Assembly: GCA_947503835.1 (NCBI GenBank)
Contig: CANNFM010000014.1
Location: forward strand, 62,001 to 126,000
Direction of reading: 5' to 3'
DNA length: 64,000 nucleotides
DNA from: an uncultured Aquimarina sp.
GTDB taxonomy: Bacteria; Bacteroidota; Bacteroidia; Flavobacteriales; Flavobacteriaceae
Shown here: piece after piece, positions 1 to 8,867 of the stretch
Layout: each line of letters starts with the position of its first letter
How positions within the stretch are numbered: the first letter of the stretch is position 1
Translations under genes and position numbers: made by a program
Notes under the pieces: model-generated
Databases searched by the model: none
Told to the model about the DNA's origin: nothing
The model's input: only the letters and a program-made list of their open reading frames with translations

Positions 1-342
1 GTACTGGAAGTTGTTTCTACCGGGGAAGTTTCTATACTGGCAGCAATTCCAAACTCAACTGGGAATGCTCATATTACTTCCTTTGAAGGAGAGCTATATC
101 TTACTGCTGCCTCTTTAGGTCAAATATTTAAAGTAAGTTTAGATGGTACTTCTATAGAAGTAATTGCTGGTGATGGTAGTTCAATCAATACCGATGGAGA
201 TGCATTGACTTCGGGATTACGAACTCCAAACGATTTAGCATTTAGTCCTGATGGAGAAAAAATATATATTAATTGCGTTGCTAATTCTGGAAACAGTGAT
301 GAACTATCTCCTACCGTTATACGAGTTTTAGAAAAAGACTAA
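1..342 (+). CDS. C-terminal part of an NHL/SMP-30-like beta-propeller protein (5' end outside window)
   Basis: Frame 1 is open from the first base to a TAA at 340-342, giving 113 residues of a truncated gene. The translation has repeated blade-like segments with a GxIFKVSLDGTS element and a TPNDLAFSPDGEKIYI element. These are typical of SMP-30/gluconolactonase or NHL-repeat beta-propellers. The start, any signal peptide and most blades lie outside the window, so substrate and location cannot be told. It converges on the DUF427 gene. Confidence 0.65.
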   Translation, partial: VLEVVSTGEVSILAAIPNSTGNAHITSFEGELYLTAASLGQIFKVSLDGTSIEVIAGDGSSINTDGDALTSGLRTPNDLAFSPDGEKIYINCVANSGNSDELSPTVIRVLEKD

Positions 343-403
343 TTCATCTAAAAACATAACAAGTCATCATAAAACAATACACATGAGGTGTTGTGGTAGA
401 TTG

Positions 404-685
404 CTAGTCAACAACCTCAACACCTTTCCAAAAGGCAACATACCCTTTGATTTGTTTTGCAAGATCACTTGTCTCTGGATAATACCAGGCAGCATCCTGA
501 TTTTCTTTTCCGTCTACCTCGACAGTGTAATAAGAGGCCATCCCTTTCCATGGGCAATTAGTGTGCGTGTTGCTAGACTTAAAAAATTCTTTATTTATAG
601 TTTCGGGAGGAAAATAATGATTGTTTTCTATAATCTTTGTATCATTACTTTCTGCTATTATCTGACCATTCCAAATCGCTTTCAT
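404..685 (-). CDS. DUF427 domain-containing protein
   Basis: A 93-residue protein that matches the DUF427 family along its whole length. It shows the MKAIWNGQIIAES start, the NHYFP segment and the CPWKGMASYY segment with its conserved cysteine. The family folds as a small beta-rich domain, and its biochemical role is not settled. It lies 32 nt downstream of egtD on the same strand, so it may be the last gene of that transcript. No signal peptide or membrane segment is visible. Confidence 0.85.
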   Translation of the reverse strand: MKAIWNGQIIAESNDTKIIENNHYFPPETINKEFFKSSNTHTNCPWKGMASYYTVEVDGKENQDAAWYYPETSDLAKQIKGYVAFWKGVEVVD

Positions 686-717
686 CTGTGTTTAAGTTTT
701 GGGTTCTTATATTTTAT

Positions 718-1692
718 TTATTTAGCTTTTTTAAGTAAATAATCTTTATAATCATTATTCGAGTCCGAAAAAGATTTTACAATCTCAAGACCAGATTCTT
801 CAGCGAGCCACTTTACAATATCATCATCATATTTCTGAGAAATCTCGGTATGGATACTTTCCCATACTTCAAAATGAACTTCTAAGGATAAATCATCAAT
901 ATCTACAGTTTGTTTTTCTGTACTGATAAGATAACTTCTAGCTGTTCCGTTTTCAGGATCATAGGTTTCCCAGTGCATAAATTTATTAAGATCAAAATTT
1001 CCGTTGAGCTCTTTATTAATTCTTGTCAAAATATTTTTATTAAAAGCTGCTGTTACCCCTGATTTGTCGTTATAAGCATCTAAAACTTTCTGGGGATGTT
1101 TTTTTTGATCAAATCCCATAAATACAAGATCTCCTGGATTCATGGCATTACATAATTTTTTTAAAAACTGAATAGCTCTAGGATGTAATAAATTACCAAT
1201 ATTAGATCCCAGCACCATAATTACTTTCTTACGATCACTTATATGCTTCAACCGATCTAAAACTTCAAAATACTCACCAATTTGGCCCTCCACAGTAACC
1301 TTTGGCATCTCGTGATTGAGATTATTTATCAATCCATCGACGGCATTTTCACTTATATCTATTGGCTTATAAACAAAATCGTAGTCCTGATTTAATAATT
1401 CTTTTAGCAACACTTTGGTTTTCTTACCATCTCCTGCTCCAAGTTCTATCAGATCGAAACCTTCTTTATTTGCATCAAAGCTTTGAGTAATAGCCAATTT
1501 GTGCTTCTCAAAAATTTCATATTCAGCCCTTGTGAGATAATATTCAGGTAGGGCCATAATTTGTTGAAAAAGCCCATCTCCTACTTCATCATAAAAGTAT
1601 TTTGAGGATAAGTATTTTGGGAAAGCTGTTAAACCTTCGCACACTTCTTTTTCGAAAGTAGAGATTATTACTTTTTGTTCTTTGGAGTTCAT
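718..1692 (-). CDS. egtD: L-histidine N(alpha)-methyltransferase, EgtD family
   Basis: A 324-residue cytoplasmic SAM-dependent methyltransferase that trimethylates histidine to hercynine, the first step of ergothioneine synthesis. The EgtD-type start (TAFPKYLSSKYFYDEVGDGLF), the SAM loop FDLIELGAGDGKKT near residue 100 and the MVLGSNIGNLL segment are all visible. Length is usual for the family. The gene is 11 nt downstream of egtB, so the two are almost certainly co-transcribed. Methyltransferase domains of ovothiol enzymes are related, but the partner gene fits EgtB better than OvoA. Confidence 0.9.
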   Translation of the reverse strand: MNSKEQKVIISTFEKEVCEGLTAFPKYLSSKYFYDEVGDGLFQQIMALPEYYLTRAEYEIFEKHKLAITQSFDANKEGFDLIELGAGDGKKTKVLLKELLNQDYDFVYKPIDISENAVDGLINNLNHEMPKVTVEGQIGEYFEVLDRLKHISDRKKVIMVLGSNIGNLLHPRAIQFLKKLCNAMNPGDLVFMGFDQKKHPQKVLDAYNDKSGVTAAFNKNILTRINKELNGNFDLNKFMHWETYDPENGTARSYLISTEKQTVDIDDLSLEVHFEVWESIHTEISQKYDDDIVKWLAEESGLEIVKSFSDSNNDYKDYLLKKAK

Positions 1693-1703
1693 GTGAAACG
1701 GAA

Positions 1704-2870
1704 TTAATTATCTTTTACCAATCGCAATCCAGTAAATTGCCATCTTAAGTTTGGATGAAAAAAATTACGATATGTGGGTCTGGTATGATATTGTGGTGTA
1801 GCTACCGAGCCACCTCGGAGTACTTTTTGGTTTACCATAAATTTGCCATTATACTCGCCTAATGCTCCCGGAGCTTTTTTATAATTTGGGTAGGGTAAAT
1901 ATGCACTTTCTGTCCATTCCCAACGTTCTCCCCAGTTAAAATAGGGTTGTGCAACTTCCCATTCAAACTCTGTGGGCAAACGCTCACCTTTCCATTGTGA
2001 AAACGCGAATGCCTCGTAATATGATATATGGGTTAATGAATGGTCTGGATTCAATTTTTTTAACCCTTGTAGGGTATATTGGTGATACTCGCCATCAATT
2101 TTGTGCCAATACAATGGTGTTTTTACATTTTCATTCTGCAACCAATCCCAAGCTTCGGCATGCCAAAGCAAGCTGTTTTCATACCCTTTATCCTCAATAA
2201 ATTCAAGATATTCTTTATTAGACACCAATTGATTTGCAATAGCATATTCTTGAAGAAATACTTTATGCACCCCAAGTTCATTATCATAACAAAAATTGGA
2301 GCCTTTATGCCCAATCTGATACATTCCTTCTTCGATAGTAATATACTCTGTTGTAGTATTAGAACTAGGGTTTTCTGTAAAGGTATCGTTGTACTTAGGA
2401 AATAGCGGATTATTACCAAGTATAAATTTTATATCTGTGATCAGTAACTCTTGATGTTGTTTCTCATGATGAATACCTATTTCGACCAAATCTTGTATTT
2501 CGTCACTTGTATTCTCTTCAAGAAAAGATTGTAAATGCGAAGTCACGTGATCTCTGTATTCATATACTTGACTCACTGTAGGTCTAGAAAGGTTACCTCT
2601 ATTCGTTCGTATTACCCGTTTCCCTATGCTTTCATAATAACTATTAAAAACATAAGCATATTCAGGATGAAATCGTTGATAACCTTTAATGTATTTTGAT
2701 AAAATAAATTCTTCAAAAAACCATGTGGTATGTCCTAAATGCCACTTAGGAGGAGAAACATCTACTATAGGTTGAATCACATAATCTTCAACCTGAAGCG
2801 GGGCACAAATTTCTTCTGTATCTGAACGGGTTTTCAAAAAAGAAGTAAGCAAATCATCAATAACAATCAT
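1704..2870 (-). CDS. egtB: Ergothioneine biosynthesis sulfoxide synthase, EgtB family
   Basis: A 388-residue non-haem iron enzyme expected to form the C-S bond on hercynine using a thiol donor and O2. The N-terminal DinB-like helical domain carries the candidate iron ligands H47 (in WHLGHTTWF) and H135/H139 (in GIHHEKQHQELL). The C-terminal half is a formylglycine-generating-enzyme-like domain with GERLPTEFEWE and LRGGS segments. No egtA, egtC or egtE lies nearby. Use of cysteine instead of gamma-glutamylcysteine is therefore possible, as in some non-mycobacterial EgtBs, but this is inference. First gene of the egtB-egtD-DUF427 cluster. Confidence 0.88.
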   Translation of the reverse strand: MIVIDDLLTSFLKTRSDTEEICAPLQVEDYVIQPIVDVSPPKWHLGHTTWFFEEFILSKYIKGYQRFHPEYAYVFNSYYESIGKRVIRTNRGNLSRPTVSQVYEYRDHVTSHLQSFLEENTSDEIQDLVEIGIHHEKQHQELLITDIKFILGNNPLFPKYNDTFTENPSSNTTTEYITIEEGMYQIGHKGSNFCYDNELGVHKVFLQEYAIANQLVSNKEYLEFIEDKGYENSLLWHAEAWDWLQNENVKTPLYWHKIDGEYHQYTLQGLKKLNPDHSLTHISYYEAFAFSQWKGERLPTEFEWEVAQPYFNWGERWEWTESAYLPYPNYKKAPGALGEYNGKFMVNQKVLRGGSVATPQYHTRPTYRNFFHPNLRWQFTGLRLVKDN

Positions 2871-2971
2871 AAAAAAAAGTGTATTCGATTTACGAATACA
2901 CTCAAATTTACTGATTTTTATTTTTGTTAGACCTTTAACAAGGTTAATCCAATGTTAAAATATTCTAAATA

Positions 2972-3400
2972 CTATTGCGGTTTTATGAAAGTAATCGGAA
3001 CCGTGTATGCTATCGCTATAGGTTTTTCTCCCCATTTAGCCGGCTCCATTTTAGGAATAGCCCTAATAATTCTTATTGCCTCTCTTTGTAAATATCGATG
3101 AGCTCCGGTAACTTCTAATACTTCTATTTTCCCCTTCTTATCTACAATAAACTCTACTGTTACTGTACCTTCTAAGCCTTCTTCTAACGCAATATCCGGA
3201 TATTCAAAATTGGCAATAATATGATTCCTCAATTTATTATCGAAACATTGCGAAGGGGTTTGTCTTGAGCGATCACATTTTGGCCATATAGGTGTAATTC
3301 CTTTTTCGGCTGCATTTTCTTGCGAAAGGATTATTCCTCCTTGTGCAAATGAGAATCCAGAAAGTAAAATTGTAAATAGTAATAGTAGTAGTTTTTTCAT
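2972..3400 (-). CDS. Secreted TonB C-terminal-domain protein
   Basis: A 142-residue protein with a clear Sec signal peptide (MKKLLLLLFTILLSGFSFAQ). A TonB-type C-terminal domain spans about residues 50-142, with YPDIALEEGLEGTVTVEFIV and a final VPITFIKPQ. TonB proteins normally have an uncleaved membrane anchor and a proline-rich spacer; both are absent. This is probably a periplasmic stand-alone TonB_C protein, common in Bacteroidota, and not the main energy transducer. It is 23 nt downstream of thyA on the same strand. Confidence 0.8.
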   Translation of the reverse strand: MKKLLLLLFTILLSGFSFAQGGIILSQENAAEKGITPIWPKCDRSRQTPSQCFDNKLRNHIIANFEYPDIALEEGLEGTVTVEFIVDKKGKIEVLEVTGAHRYLQREAIRIIRAIPKMEPAKWGEKPIAIAYTVPITFIKPQ

Positions 3401-3423
3401 AATTACTCACTTTAAATTTGGGG

Positions 3424-4248
3424 CTAAACTGCTACCGCTCCCTTAATGTGTGGGTGTGGATCATAGTCTACTAACGTGAAGTCATCAAAAACAAAGCCAA
3501 AAATATCTTTAACCTCAGGATTGAGTATCATTTTAGGTAATTTACGGGGCTCTCTAGACAACTGTAACTCTAACTGTTCTAAGTGATTATTATATATATG
3601 CGCGTCTCCAAAAGTATGTACAAAATCTCCAGCTTCATACCCACATACTTGTGCCATCATCATTGTAAACAAAGCATATGATGCTATATTAAACGGTACT
3701 CCCAGAAATATGTCTGCACTGCGTTGATATAGTTGACAAGATAATTTACCTCCTGCAACATAAAACTGAAAGAAAGCATGACATGGTGGCAAAGCTGCCT
3801 TACCATTAGCTACGTTTTCAGAAAAAGATTTTGACGTGTCGGGTAATACACTCGGATTCCAGGCAGAAACTAACATCCGTCTGCTATCCGGGTTGTTTTT
3901 AAGTGCTTCTACAACTTCTTGTATCTGATCTATTTCATTATTATCCCAGTTACGCCATTGATGGCCATAAACAGGGCCAAGATCACCATTTTCATCTGCC
4001 CATTCATTCCAAATACGAACACCATTTTCTTGAAGATACGCTACATTAGTATCTCCTTTCAAAAACCATAATAATTCGTGAATTATTGATTTAAGATGTA
4101 GTTTCTTGGTTGTAACCATGGGGAAACCTTCACTTAGGTCAAAACGCATTTGGTACCCAAAAACGCTTTTTGTGCCTGTGCCGGTTCGATCTTCTTTTAC
4201 ATTCCCATTTTCAATTACATGACGAACAAGGTCAAGGTATTGCCTCAT
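3424..4248 (-). CDS. thyA: Thymidylate synthase
   Basis: A 274-residue ThyA-type enzyme that makes dTMP from dUMP using methylene-tetrahydrofolate. Signatures include the N-terminal EDRTGTGTKSVFGYQMRFDL, the catalytic cysteine in ALPPCHAFFQFYV, QRSADIFLGVPFNIASYA for nucleotide binding, and FGDAHIYNNH. The C-terminal HPHIKGAVAV ends with the usual Val. Length is normal. No folA lies directly downstream; the next gene is the TonB-like protein. Confidence 0.97.
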   Translation of the reverse strand: MRQYLDLVRHVIENGNVKEDRTGTGTKSVFGYQMRFDLSEGFPMVTTKKLHLKSIIHELLWFLKGDTNVAYLQENGVRIWNEWADENGDLGPVYGHQWRNWDNNEIDQIQEVVEALKNNPDSRRMLVSAWNPSVLPDTSKSFSENVANGKAALPPCHAFFQFYVAGGKLSCQLYQRSADIFLGVPFNIASYALFTMMMAQVCGYEAGDFVHTFGDAHIYNNHLEQLELQLSREPRKLPKMILNPEVKDIFGFVFDDFTLVDYDPHPHIKGAVAV

Positions 4249-4401
4249 ATTCTCTCTTACTGTTTACGTTATTGTTAAAGTTGTTATAGTCTTCTCAAAT
4301 ATACAAAAAATAGGTTTTGAGAACCCCTTAAGCCCAAAGATTATGAAATAGTTATAAACCGCTAAGAAAATTGTTATTTCAGCAATAATTAGAAGAAATA
4401 T

Positions 4402-6102
4402 TTATCCGATTATCATTCCTGCAATGGTTGCAGATAATAATGAAGCAATAGTACCTCCTATCAACGCTTTCATACCAAACTCTGATAATGTTTTACGTTG
4501 ACCTGGTGCCAGAGAACCTATCCCTCCTATTTGTATACCTATTGATGCAAAGTTTGCAAATCCGCAAAGCATATACGTTGCCATAATTACCGATTTATTA
4601 TAAGTAAGATGCAAAGGATTAGCCGGATTTTTTAAATCAGCCAATTGAATATAACCAACAAACTCACTTGCCGCTAGTTTTATCCCAAGGAGTTGGCCCA
4701 TTAAAGCTATGTCTTCTTTGGCGACTCCAATAAGCCACATTAATGGTGCAAAAAGATAGCCTAAAATAAGTTCAAGAGATAAGCTTTGGTATGCTGTATT
4801 TGATACTATCCAAGTGTTTATAGAAGTGACGTCTCCAACCCAACCTAATATACCATTCAGCATGGCAATAAAGGCTACAAACACTAATAACATAGCGCCA
4901 ACATTTACAGCTAGTTTTAAGCCTTCAGTTGTTCCGTTTGCTATAGCGTCTAAAATATTAGATCCTATTTTTTCTGAAGAAACACTTACGTCTGTATTAA
5001 TTTCTTCTGTTTGCGGGAATAGTATTTTAGAAATAATAATTGCTCCTGGAGCTGCCATTACTGATGCTGCTAATAGGTGTTTTGCAAATTGTAATCTTAA
5101 AACTGGATCGTCTCCTCCTAAAAACCCAATATAAGCTGCCAGTACAGCTCCCGCAACGGTTGCCATACCACCGATCATAACCAATAGCATTTCAGACTTA
5201 TTCATCTTTTCTAAATACGCCTTAATTAATAGAGGTGCTTCTGTTTGTCCTAAAAAGATGTTACCCGCGACACTTAAACTTTCTGCTCCAGATATCTTTA
5301 GTGCTTTAGTTAACAACCAAGCCAAGCCTTTTACTACTTTTTGAATAATACCTAAATAAAATAATAAGGAGGTTAAGGCTGAAAAGAATATAATAGTTGG
5401 TAATACTTGAAAAGCGAAAATAAAACCAAAGGTATCCATATCTACAACCAAACCTTCAAACAGAAATTTACTTCCTGCTCTGGTAAAGTCTAAAACACTA
5501 ACAAATAGGCCTCCAACCCATTCAAATATCGTTTGAACAAACGGTACTCTTAAAACTCCAATGGCAATTATTAATTGAAACCCGATACCTAATCCAACTG
5601 TTTTCCAATTTATTGCTTTACGATTACTACTAAATAAGTAAGCAATTATCAAAAGTACAATCATACCCAATATCCCTCTCCATAAACTGGTAAAAGAAAA
5701 TCCTTGATTAGGAACCAACTTATCTATTTCTGCTTCTTTAACTATAACGGCAGTTTCTTTTTGAGCACTTAAAGAATATGTAATTCCACTTTTTGACAAT
5801 ACCAAAGTAGAATCTGTACTGGCATTTATCTTATATTTTATAATAGAATCTTCTGCAACCTCTGGGAAAAGAAGTAAAACATTATGTTGCTGTAGATAAT
5901 CTCCTTTAAGGGATTCTTCTGCATTAATAGTATAAGAAAATTGTCCTTTATTAAATTGAAAGTAATCTCCTTTTTTAACTTTCATGGACTCTTCAGAAGT
6001 ATCTTTTCTTTTTTCCAAAACCCATTTTTTTTCAATGGATTGTGCAAATGATGTTGTAAAAACAGATAGTAACAACAGGAAAGTAAGTAGTCCTTTCTTC
6101 AT
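4402..6102 (-). CDS. NupC-family Na+-dependent nucleoside transporter with secreted N-terminal extension
   Basis: The protein starts with a signal peptide (MKKGLLTFLLLLSVFTTSFAQ), followed by about 115 residues of a beta-rich, lipocalin-like region. A concentrative nucleoside transporter core then fills the rest, about residues 140-566, with many membrane segments. Typical core motifs are GNIFLGQTEAPLLIKAYLEKM and the final GGIGSLAPGQRK segment. Classic NupC proteins of about 400 residues lack the exported domain; the extension is common in Flavobacteriia. I chose the ATG at 6102 because it gives a clean signal peptide; an in-frame ATG at 6117 adds five residues. Confidence 0.9.
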   Translation of the reverse strand: MKKGLLTFLLLLSVFTTSFAQSIEKKWVLEKRKDTSEESMKVKKGDYFQFNKGQFSYTINAEESLKGDYLQQHNVLLLFPEVAEDSIIKYKINASTDSTLVLSKSGITYSLSAQKETAVIVKEAEIDKLVPNQGFSFTSLWRGILGMIVLLIIAYLFSSNRKAINWKTVGLGIGFQLIIAIGVLRVPFVQTIFEWVGGLFVSVLDFTRAGSKFLFEGLVVDMDTFGFIFAFQVLPTIIFFSALTSLLFYLGIIQKVVKGLAWLLTKALKISGAESLSVAGNIFLGQTEAPLLIKAYLEKMNKSEMLLVMIGGMATVAGAVLAAYIGFLGGDDPVLRLQFAKHLLAASVMAAPGAIIISKILFPQTEEINTDVSVSSEKIGSNILDAIANGTTEGLKLAVNVGAMLLVFVAFIAMLNGILGWVGDVTSINTWIVSNTAYQSLSLELILGYLFAPLMWLIGVAKEDIALMGQLLGIKLAASEFVGYIQLADLKNPANPLHLTYNKSVIMATYMLCGFANFASIGIQIGGIGSLAPGQRKTLSEFGMKALIGGTIASLLSATIAGMIIG

Positions 6103-6169
6103 AAAAATTGAACTCATTTATAACATATAATTAGATCCCAAAAATAGTGTGTGATTGTGGTATTCAAAG

Positions 6170-6787
6170 CTAGCCTCGCTTAGAGATTTCATCTCTTATT
6201 CTGGCAGCAAGCTCATAATCTTCGTTAGCAACTGCCTGATCAAGCATACGATTAAGTTCATCCAAAGACAAGTCTTTATAGCTGGTTTCTTTACCTACCA
6301 TTTCGACATCTTCTGACACCAATTCATCTACCAATAAGCTTTCTGGATCATTTTCATCATCTTTTTTGGGATTAACTTTAAGATAAATCCCGGCCTGATC
6401 GAGTATATTTTTGTATGTAAATATTGGTGCTTGAAAACGAAGCGCAAGAGCAATAGCATCGCTTGTTCTGGCGTCTATGATTTCTTCAATTTTATCTCGC
6501 TCACAAATTATGCTAGAATAAAAAACACCATCTACCAATTTATGAATAATCACTTGTTTAATGATAATATCAAATCGATCCGAAAAGTTTTTAAAAAGAT
6601 CATGGGTCAATGGTCTTGGAGGTTTAATCTCTTTTTCTAAAGCAATTGCTATAGACTGCGCTTCAAACGCTCCTATAACGATTGGCAACTTTCTTTCCCC
6701 ATCTACTTCACTTAAGATTAGTGCATATGCACCATTTTGGGTTTGACTGTAAGATATTCCTTTTATGTTCAGTCGAACTAAACTCAT
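6170..6787 (-). CDS. Bifunctional nuclease (BFN) family protein with C-terminal UVR motif
   Basis: The start MSLVRLNIKGISYSQTQNGA is characteristic of the BFN (DUF151) family. The core LPIVIGAFEAQSIAIALE and ARTSDAIALALRFQAPIF segments follow. A UvrB/UvrC-type helical motif ends the protein (LDELNRMLDQAVANEDYELAARIRDEI). The family is reported to have DNase/RNase activity in plants; the bacterial role is unclear. The frame is open upstream to an ATG at 6823, but that would extend into the etfA terminator hairpin, so the ATG at 6787 is preferred. Confidence 0.9.
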   Translation of the reverse strand: MSLVRLNIKGISYSQTQNGAYALILSEVDGERKLPIVIGAFEAQSIAIALEKEIKPPRPLTHDLFKNFSDRFDIIIKQVIIHKLVDGVFYSSIICERDKIEEIIDARTSDAIALALRFQAPIFTYKNILDQAGIYLKVNPKKDDENDPESLLVDELVSEDVEMVGKETSYKDLSLDELNRMLDQAVANEDYELAARIRDEISKRG

Positions 6788-6805
6788 AACGCTTTCAATA
6801 AAAAA

Positions 6806-6851
6806 AGGGCTGTTTGAACACATGGACTTTTACCTAAGTTCAAACAGCCCT
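6806..6851 (-). terminator. Rho-independent terminator after etfA
   Basis: Perfect 14-bp arms (AGGGCTGTTTGAAC at 6806-6819 and its complement at 6838-6851) enclose an 18-nt loop. On the minus strand the stem is followed by a run of seven T. It lies 24 nt past the etfA stop and just before the BFN start, so it separates the two transcripts. Confidence 0.85.
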
Positions 6852-6874
6852 CAATTGGGCACAATTTATGAAAA

Positions 6875-7843
6875 TTATGCGTTATTCGACTTAAATTCTT
6901 TTAATTTTTCAATAAGTTTTGGCACTACTTCAAACGCATCTCCCACAATTCCGTAGTCTGCAGCTTTAAAGAAAGGTGCTTCTGGATCATTGTTGATCAC
7001 TACTTTTACTTTACTAGCATTAATACCCGCAAGGTGTTGTATTGCTCCTGAAACTCCAATAGCTATGTACAGGTTAGTTGCAACTGGTTTTCCGGTTTGC
7101 CCAACATGCTCACCATGTGGTCTCCATCCCATATCACTTACTGGTTTAGAACAAGCTGTAGCTGCTCCTAACACCTCTGCAAGATCTTCGATCATTCCCC
7201 AATTCTCTGGCCCTTTTAATCCTCGACCACCAGACACTACGATATCTGCATCAGCAATAGAAACTTTATCTGTAGCTTTATCAACCGATGTTACCTTTAC
7301 TCCAAAATCTGCATCAGATAATGAAGGTGCAAAAGCCTCGGCTGCAGCTGCTCCAGAATTTTCTTTAAGTCCAAATGCATTATTAGACAATCCGATCACC
7401 TTAACATCTGTAGACATCTCTGTGATATTAAATGCTTTATTGGTAAATGCAGTTCGTTTCACTTTAAAAGGAGAAGCACTTTCTGGTAATGCAACTACAT
7501 TAGATGCATATCCTGCATCAAGGTTTACAGCTAATAAAGGTGCTAAAAACTTACTATCTGCAGTAGAACTCACAACAACAACTTTGGTTCCTTCTTGTTG
7601 TGCAGCTTGTTTTATCGTATCTGCATATGCTTTTGCATTAAAATCAGATAATTTATCATCCTTTACCTCTAATACTTTATCTACACCATACGTTGCTAAC
7701 TCACTACTATCTCCTCCATTAATACTTACTGCAGTAACGGTTGTTCCTAACATATTAGCTACTTCTTTTGCGTAAGAAGCTACTTCGAAAGCTGCTTTTT
7801 TAAACTTTCCTCCTTCACTTTCTGTATATACTAAAACTGACAT
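6875..7843 (-). CDS. etfA: Electron transfer flavoprotein subunit alpha
   Basis: A 322-residue EtfA. The N-terminal nucleotide-fold domain is followed by the C-terminal FAD domain with SGGRGLKGPENW, SKPVSDMGWRPHGEHVGQTG and YIAIGVSGAIQHLAGI; all are standard FAD-contact regions. It pairs with EtfB to carry electrons from acyl-CoA dehydrogenases to ETF:quinone oxidoreductase. It lies 11 nt downstream of etfB and is followed by a strong terminator, so etfBA is a two-gene operon. Confidence 0.96.
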   Translation of the reverse strand: MSVLVYTESEGGKFKKAAFEVASYAKEVANMLGTTVTAVSINGGDSSELATYGVDKVLEVKDDKLSDFNAKAYADTIKQAAQQEGTKVVVVSSTADSKFLAPLLAVNLDAGYASNVVALPESASPFKVKRTAFTNKAFNITEMSTDVKVIGLSNNAFGLKENSGAAAAEAFAPSLSDADFGVKVTSVDKATDKVSIADADIVVSGGRGLKGPENWGMIEDLAEVLGAATACSKPVSDMGWRPHGEHVGQTGKPVATNLYIAIGVSGAIQHLAGINASKVKVVINNDPEAPFFKAADYGIVGDAFEVVPKLIEKLKEFKSNNA

Positions 7844-7854
7844 ATTTTTCTCTT

Positions 7855-8601
7855 TTAAATAGCTTTTGCTTCGTTATGTAATAAATCTATAAGTTCTTGA
7901 ACATTGTCTGGAGATACTAATTTCACATCTCCTTTTGGAGCAGGTTTTTCAAACTGAACAGCTTTTGTTTCTTGATCAGCATCTACTGGTTCTATAACCG
8001 AAAGTGGTTTTTTACGAGCCATCATAATACCACGCATATTAGGAATACGAAGATCACTCTCTTCTACTAATCCTTTTTGACCACCGACAACTAAAGGTAA
8101 TTTGGTTGTAGAGGTTTCTTTACCTCCATCAATTTCACGAATTGCGGTAGCGGTATCTCCATCAACCTCTAGGCCAATACATGTATTCACAAAATTAGCA
8201 CCAGTAAGAGCTGCAATCATACCAGGTACCATACCTCCGTTATAATCAATTGACTCTCTTCCTCCAATAACAAGATCATAACCTCCATCCTGTACAACCT
8301 TTGCCAATTGTTTAGCTACAAAATAACCATCTGTCGCTTCAGCATTAACTCTAATTGCGTTATCTGCTCCTATTGCAAGGGCTTTTCTTAATGTTGGTTC
8401 TGTCTCAGGACCTCCAACATTGACTACATCTACCGACGCTCCTTGCTTTTCTTTGAACCACATAGCACGAGTTAATCCAAACTCATCATTCGGATTAATT
8501 ACAAACTGCACTCCATTAGTGTCAAATTTAGTATCACCATCCGTAAAGTTAATTTTGGAAGTTGTGTCTGGCACATGGCTAATACAAACTAATATCTTCA
8601 T
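7855..8601 (-). CDS. etfB: Electron transfer flavoprotein subunit beta
   Basis: A 248-residue EtfB starting MKILVCISHVPDTTSKINF. AMP-binding fold residues include the VIGGRESIDYNGGMVPGMIA segment and PLVVGGQKGLVEESDLRIPNMRGIM. The latter is the recognition loop that docks with dehydrogenases. It is the first gene of etfBA. The upstream region carries a 26-bp perfect palindrome that may be an operator. Next to the divergent pdhB, an arrangement I recall as common in Flavobacteriaceae. Confidence 0.96.
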   Translation of the reverse strand: MKILVCISHVPDTTSKINFTDGDTKFDTNGVQFVINPNDEFGLTRAMWFKEKQGASVDVVNVGGPETEPTLRKALAIGADNAIRVNAEATDGYFVAKQLAKVVQDGGYDLVIGGRESIDYNGGMVPGMIAALTGANFVNTCIGLEVDGDTATAIREIDGGKETSTTKLPLVVGGQKGLVEESDLRIPNMRGIMMARKKPLSVIEPVDADQETKAVQFEKPAPKGDVKLVSPDNVQELIDLLHNEAKAI

Positions 8602-8638
8602 TTTATATAGGTATTTTTTGAGAATTTATTAATAAAAG

Positions 8639-8646
8639 CGAAGGTA
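8639..8646 (-). promoter_or_regulatory. Candidate -7 element for etfBA
   Basis: On the minus strand this reads TACCTTCG, one mismatch from the Bacteroidota -7 consensus TAnnTTTG. It lies 37 nt upstream of the etfB start. No TTG is seen at the proper distance, and the -33 position falls inside the palindrome at 8661-8686. Confidence 0.35.
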
Positions 8647-8660
8647 CAAATAAAATGTCT

Positions 8661-8686
8661 AATTTACTATGCATGCATAGTAAATT
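8661..8686. promoter_or_regulatory. 26-bp perfect palindrome, candidate operator of etfBA
   Basis: AATTTACTATGCA followed by its exact complement TGCATAGTAAATT. It lies 14 nt upstream of a candidate -7 element of etfB and would cover the -33 region. The long perfect symmetry suggests a dimeric repressor, for example of the TetR type used for fatty-acid oxidation genes. The regulator is not identified here. Confidence 0.55.
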
Positions 8687-8776
8687 TTTCAACATTCATC
8701 CATTACTAAAGGGTTTTAATTCCTATTTTTGCGTTTCGTTATAGCACAAAATAATTATTTATAAATGAAACCGACA

Positions 8777-8823
8777 CGATTAAAATAATTATTACTGTTC
8801 ATTTTTAATAATTATTTTAATCG
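8777..8823. repeat. 18-bp perfect inverted repeat upstream of pdhB
   Basis: Arms CGATTAAAATAATTATTA (8777-8794) and its exact complement (8806-8823) surround an 11-nt loop. The stem is AT-rich with no T-run behind it, so it is not an obvious terminator. It ends 44 nt before the pdhB start and would form in the leader or cover the promoter. Confidence 0.6.
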
Positions 8824-8867
8824 TCAAAGATTCCATGTGACGAATAAAAAAAAATAAAAAAAAACAC

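Noticed and set aside
383..742. Plus-strand frame of 119 codons opposite DUF427
   Set aside because: The DUF427 protein on the other strand matches its family along its whole length; this frame is hydrophobic shadow sequence.
6990..7775. Long plus-strand frame of 261 codons opposite etfA
   Set aside because: It is the antisense shadow of etfA, which has full family motifs; the translation is Ser/Thr/Ala-rich with no domain.
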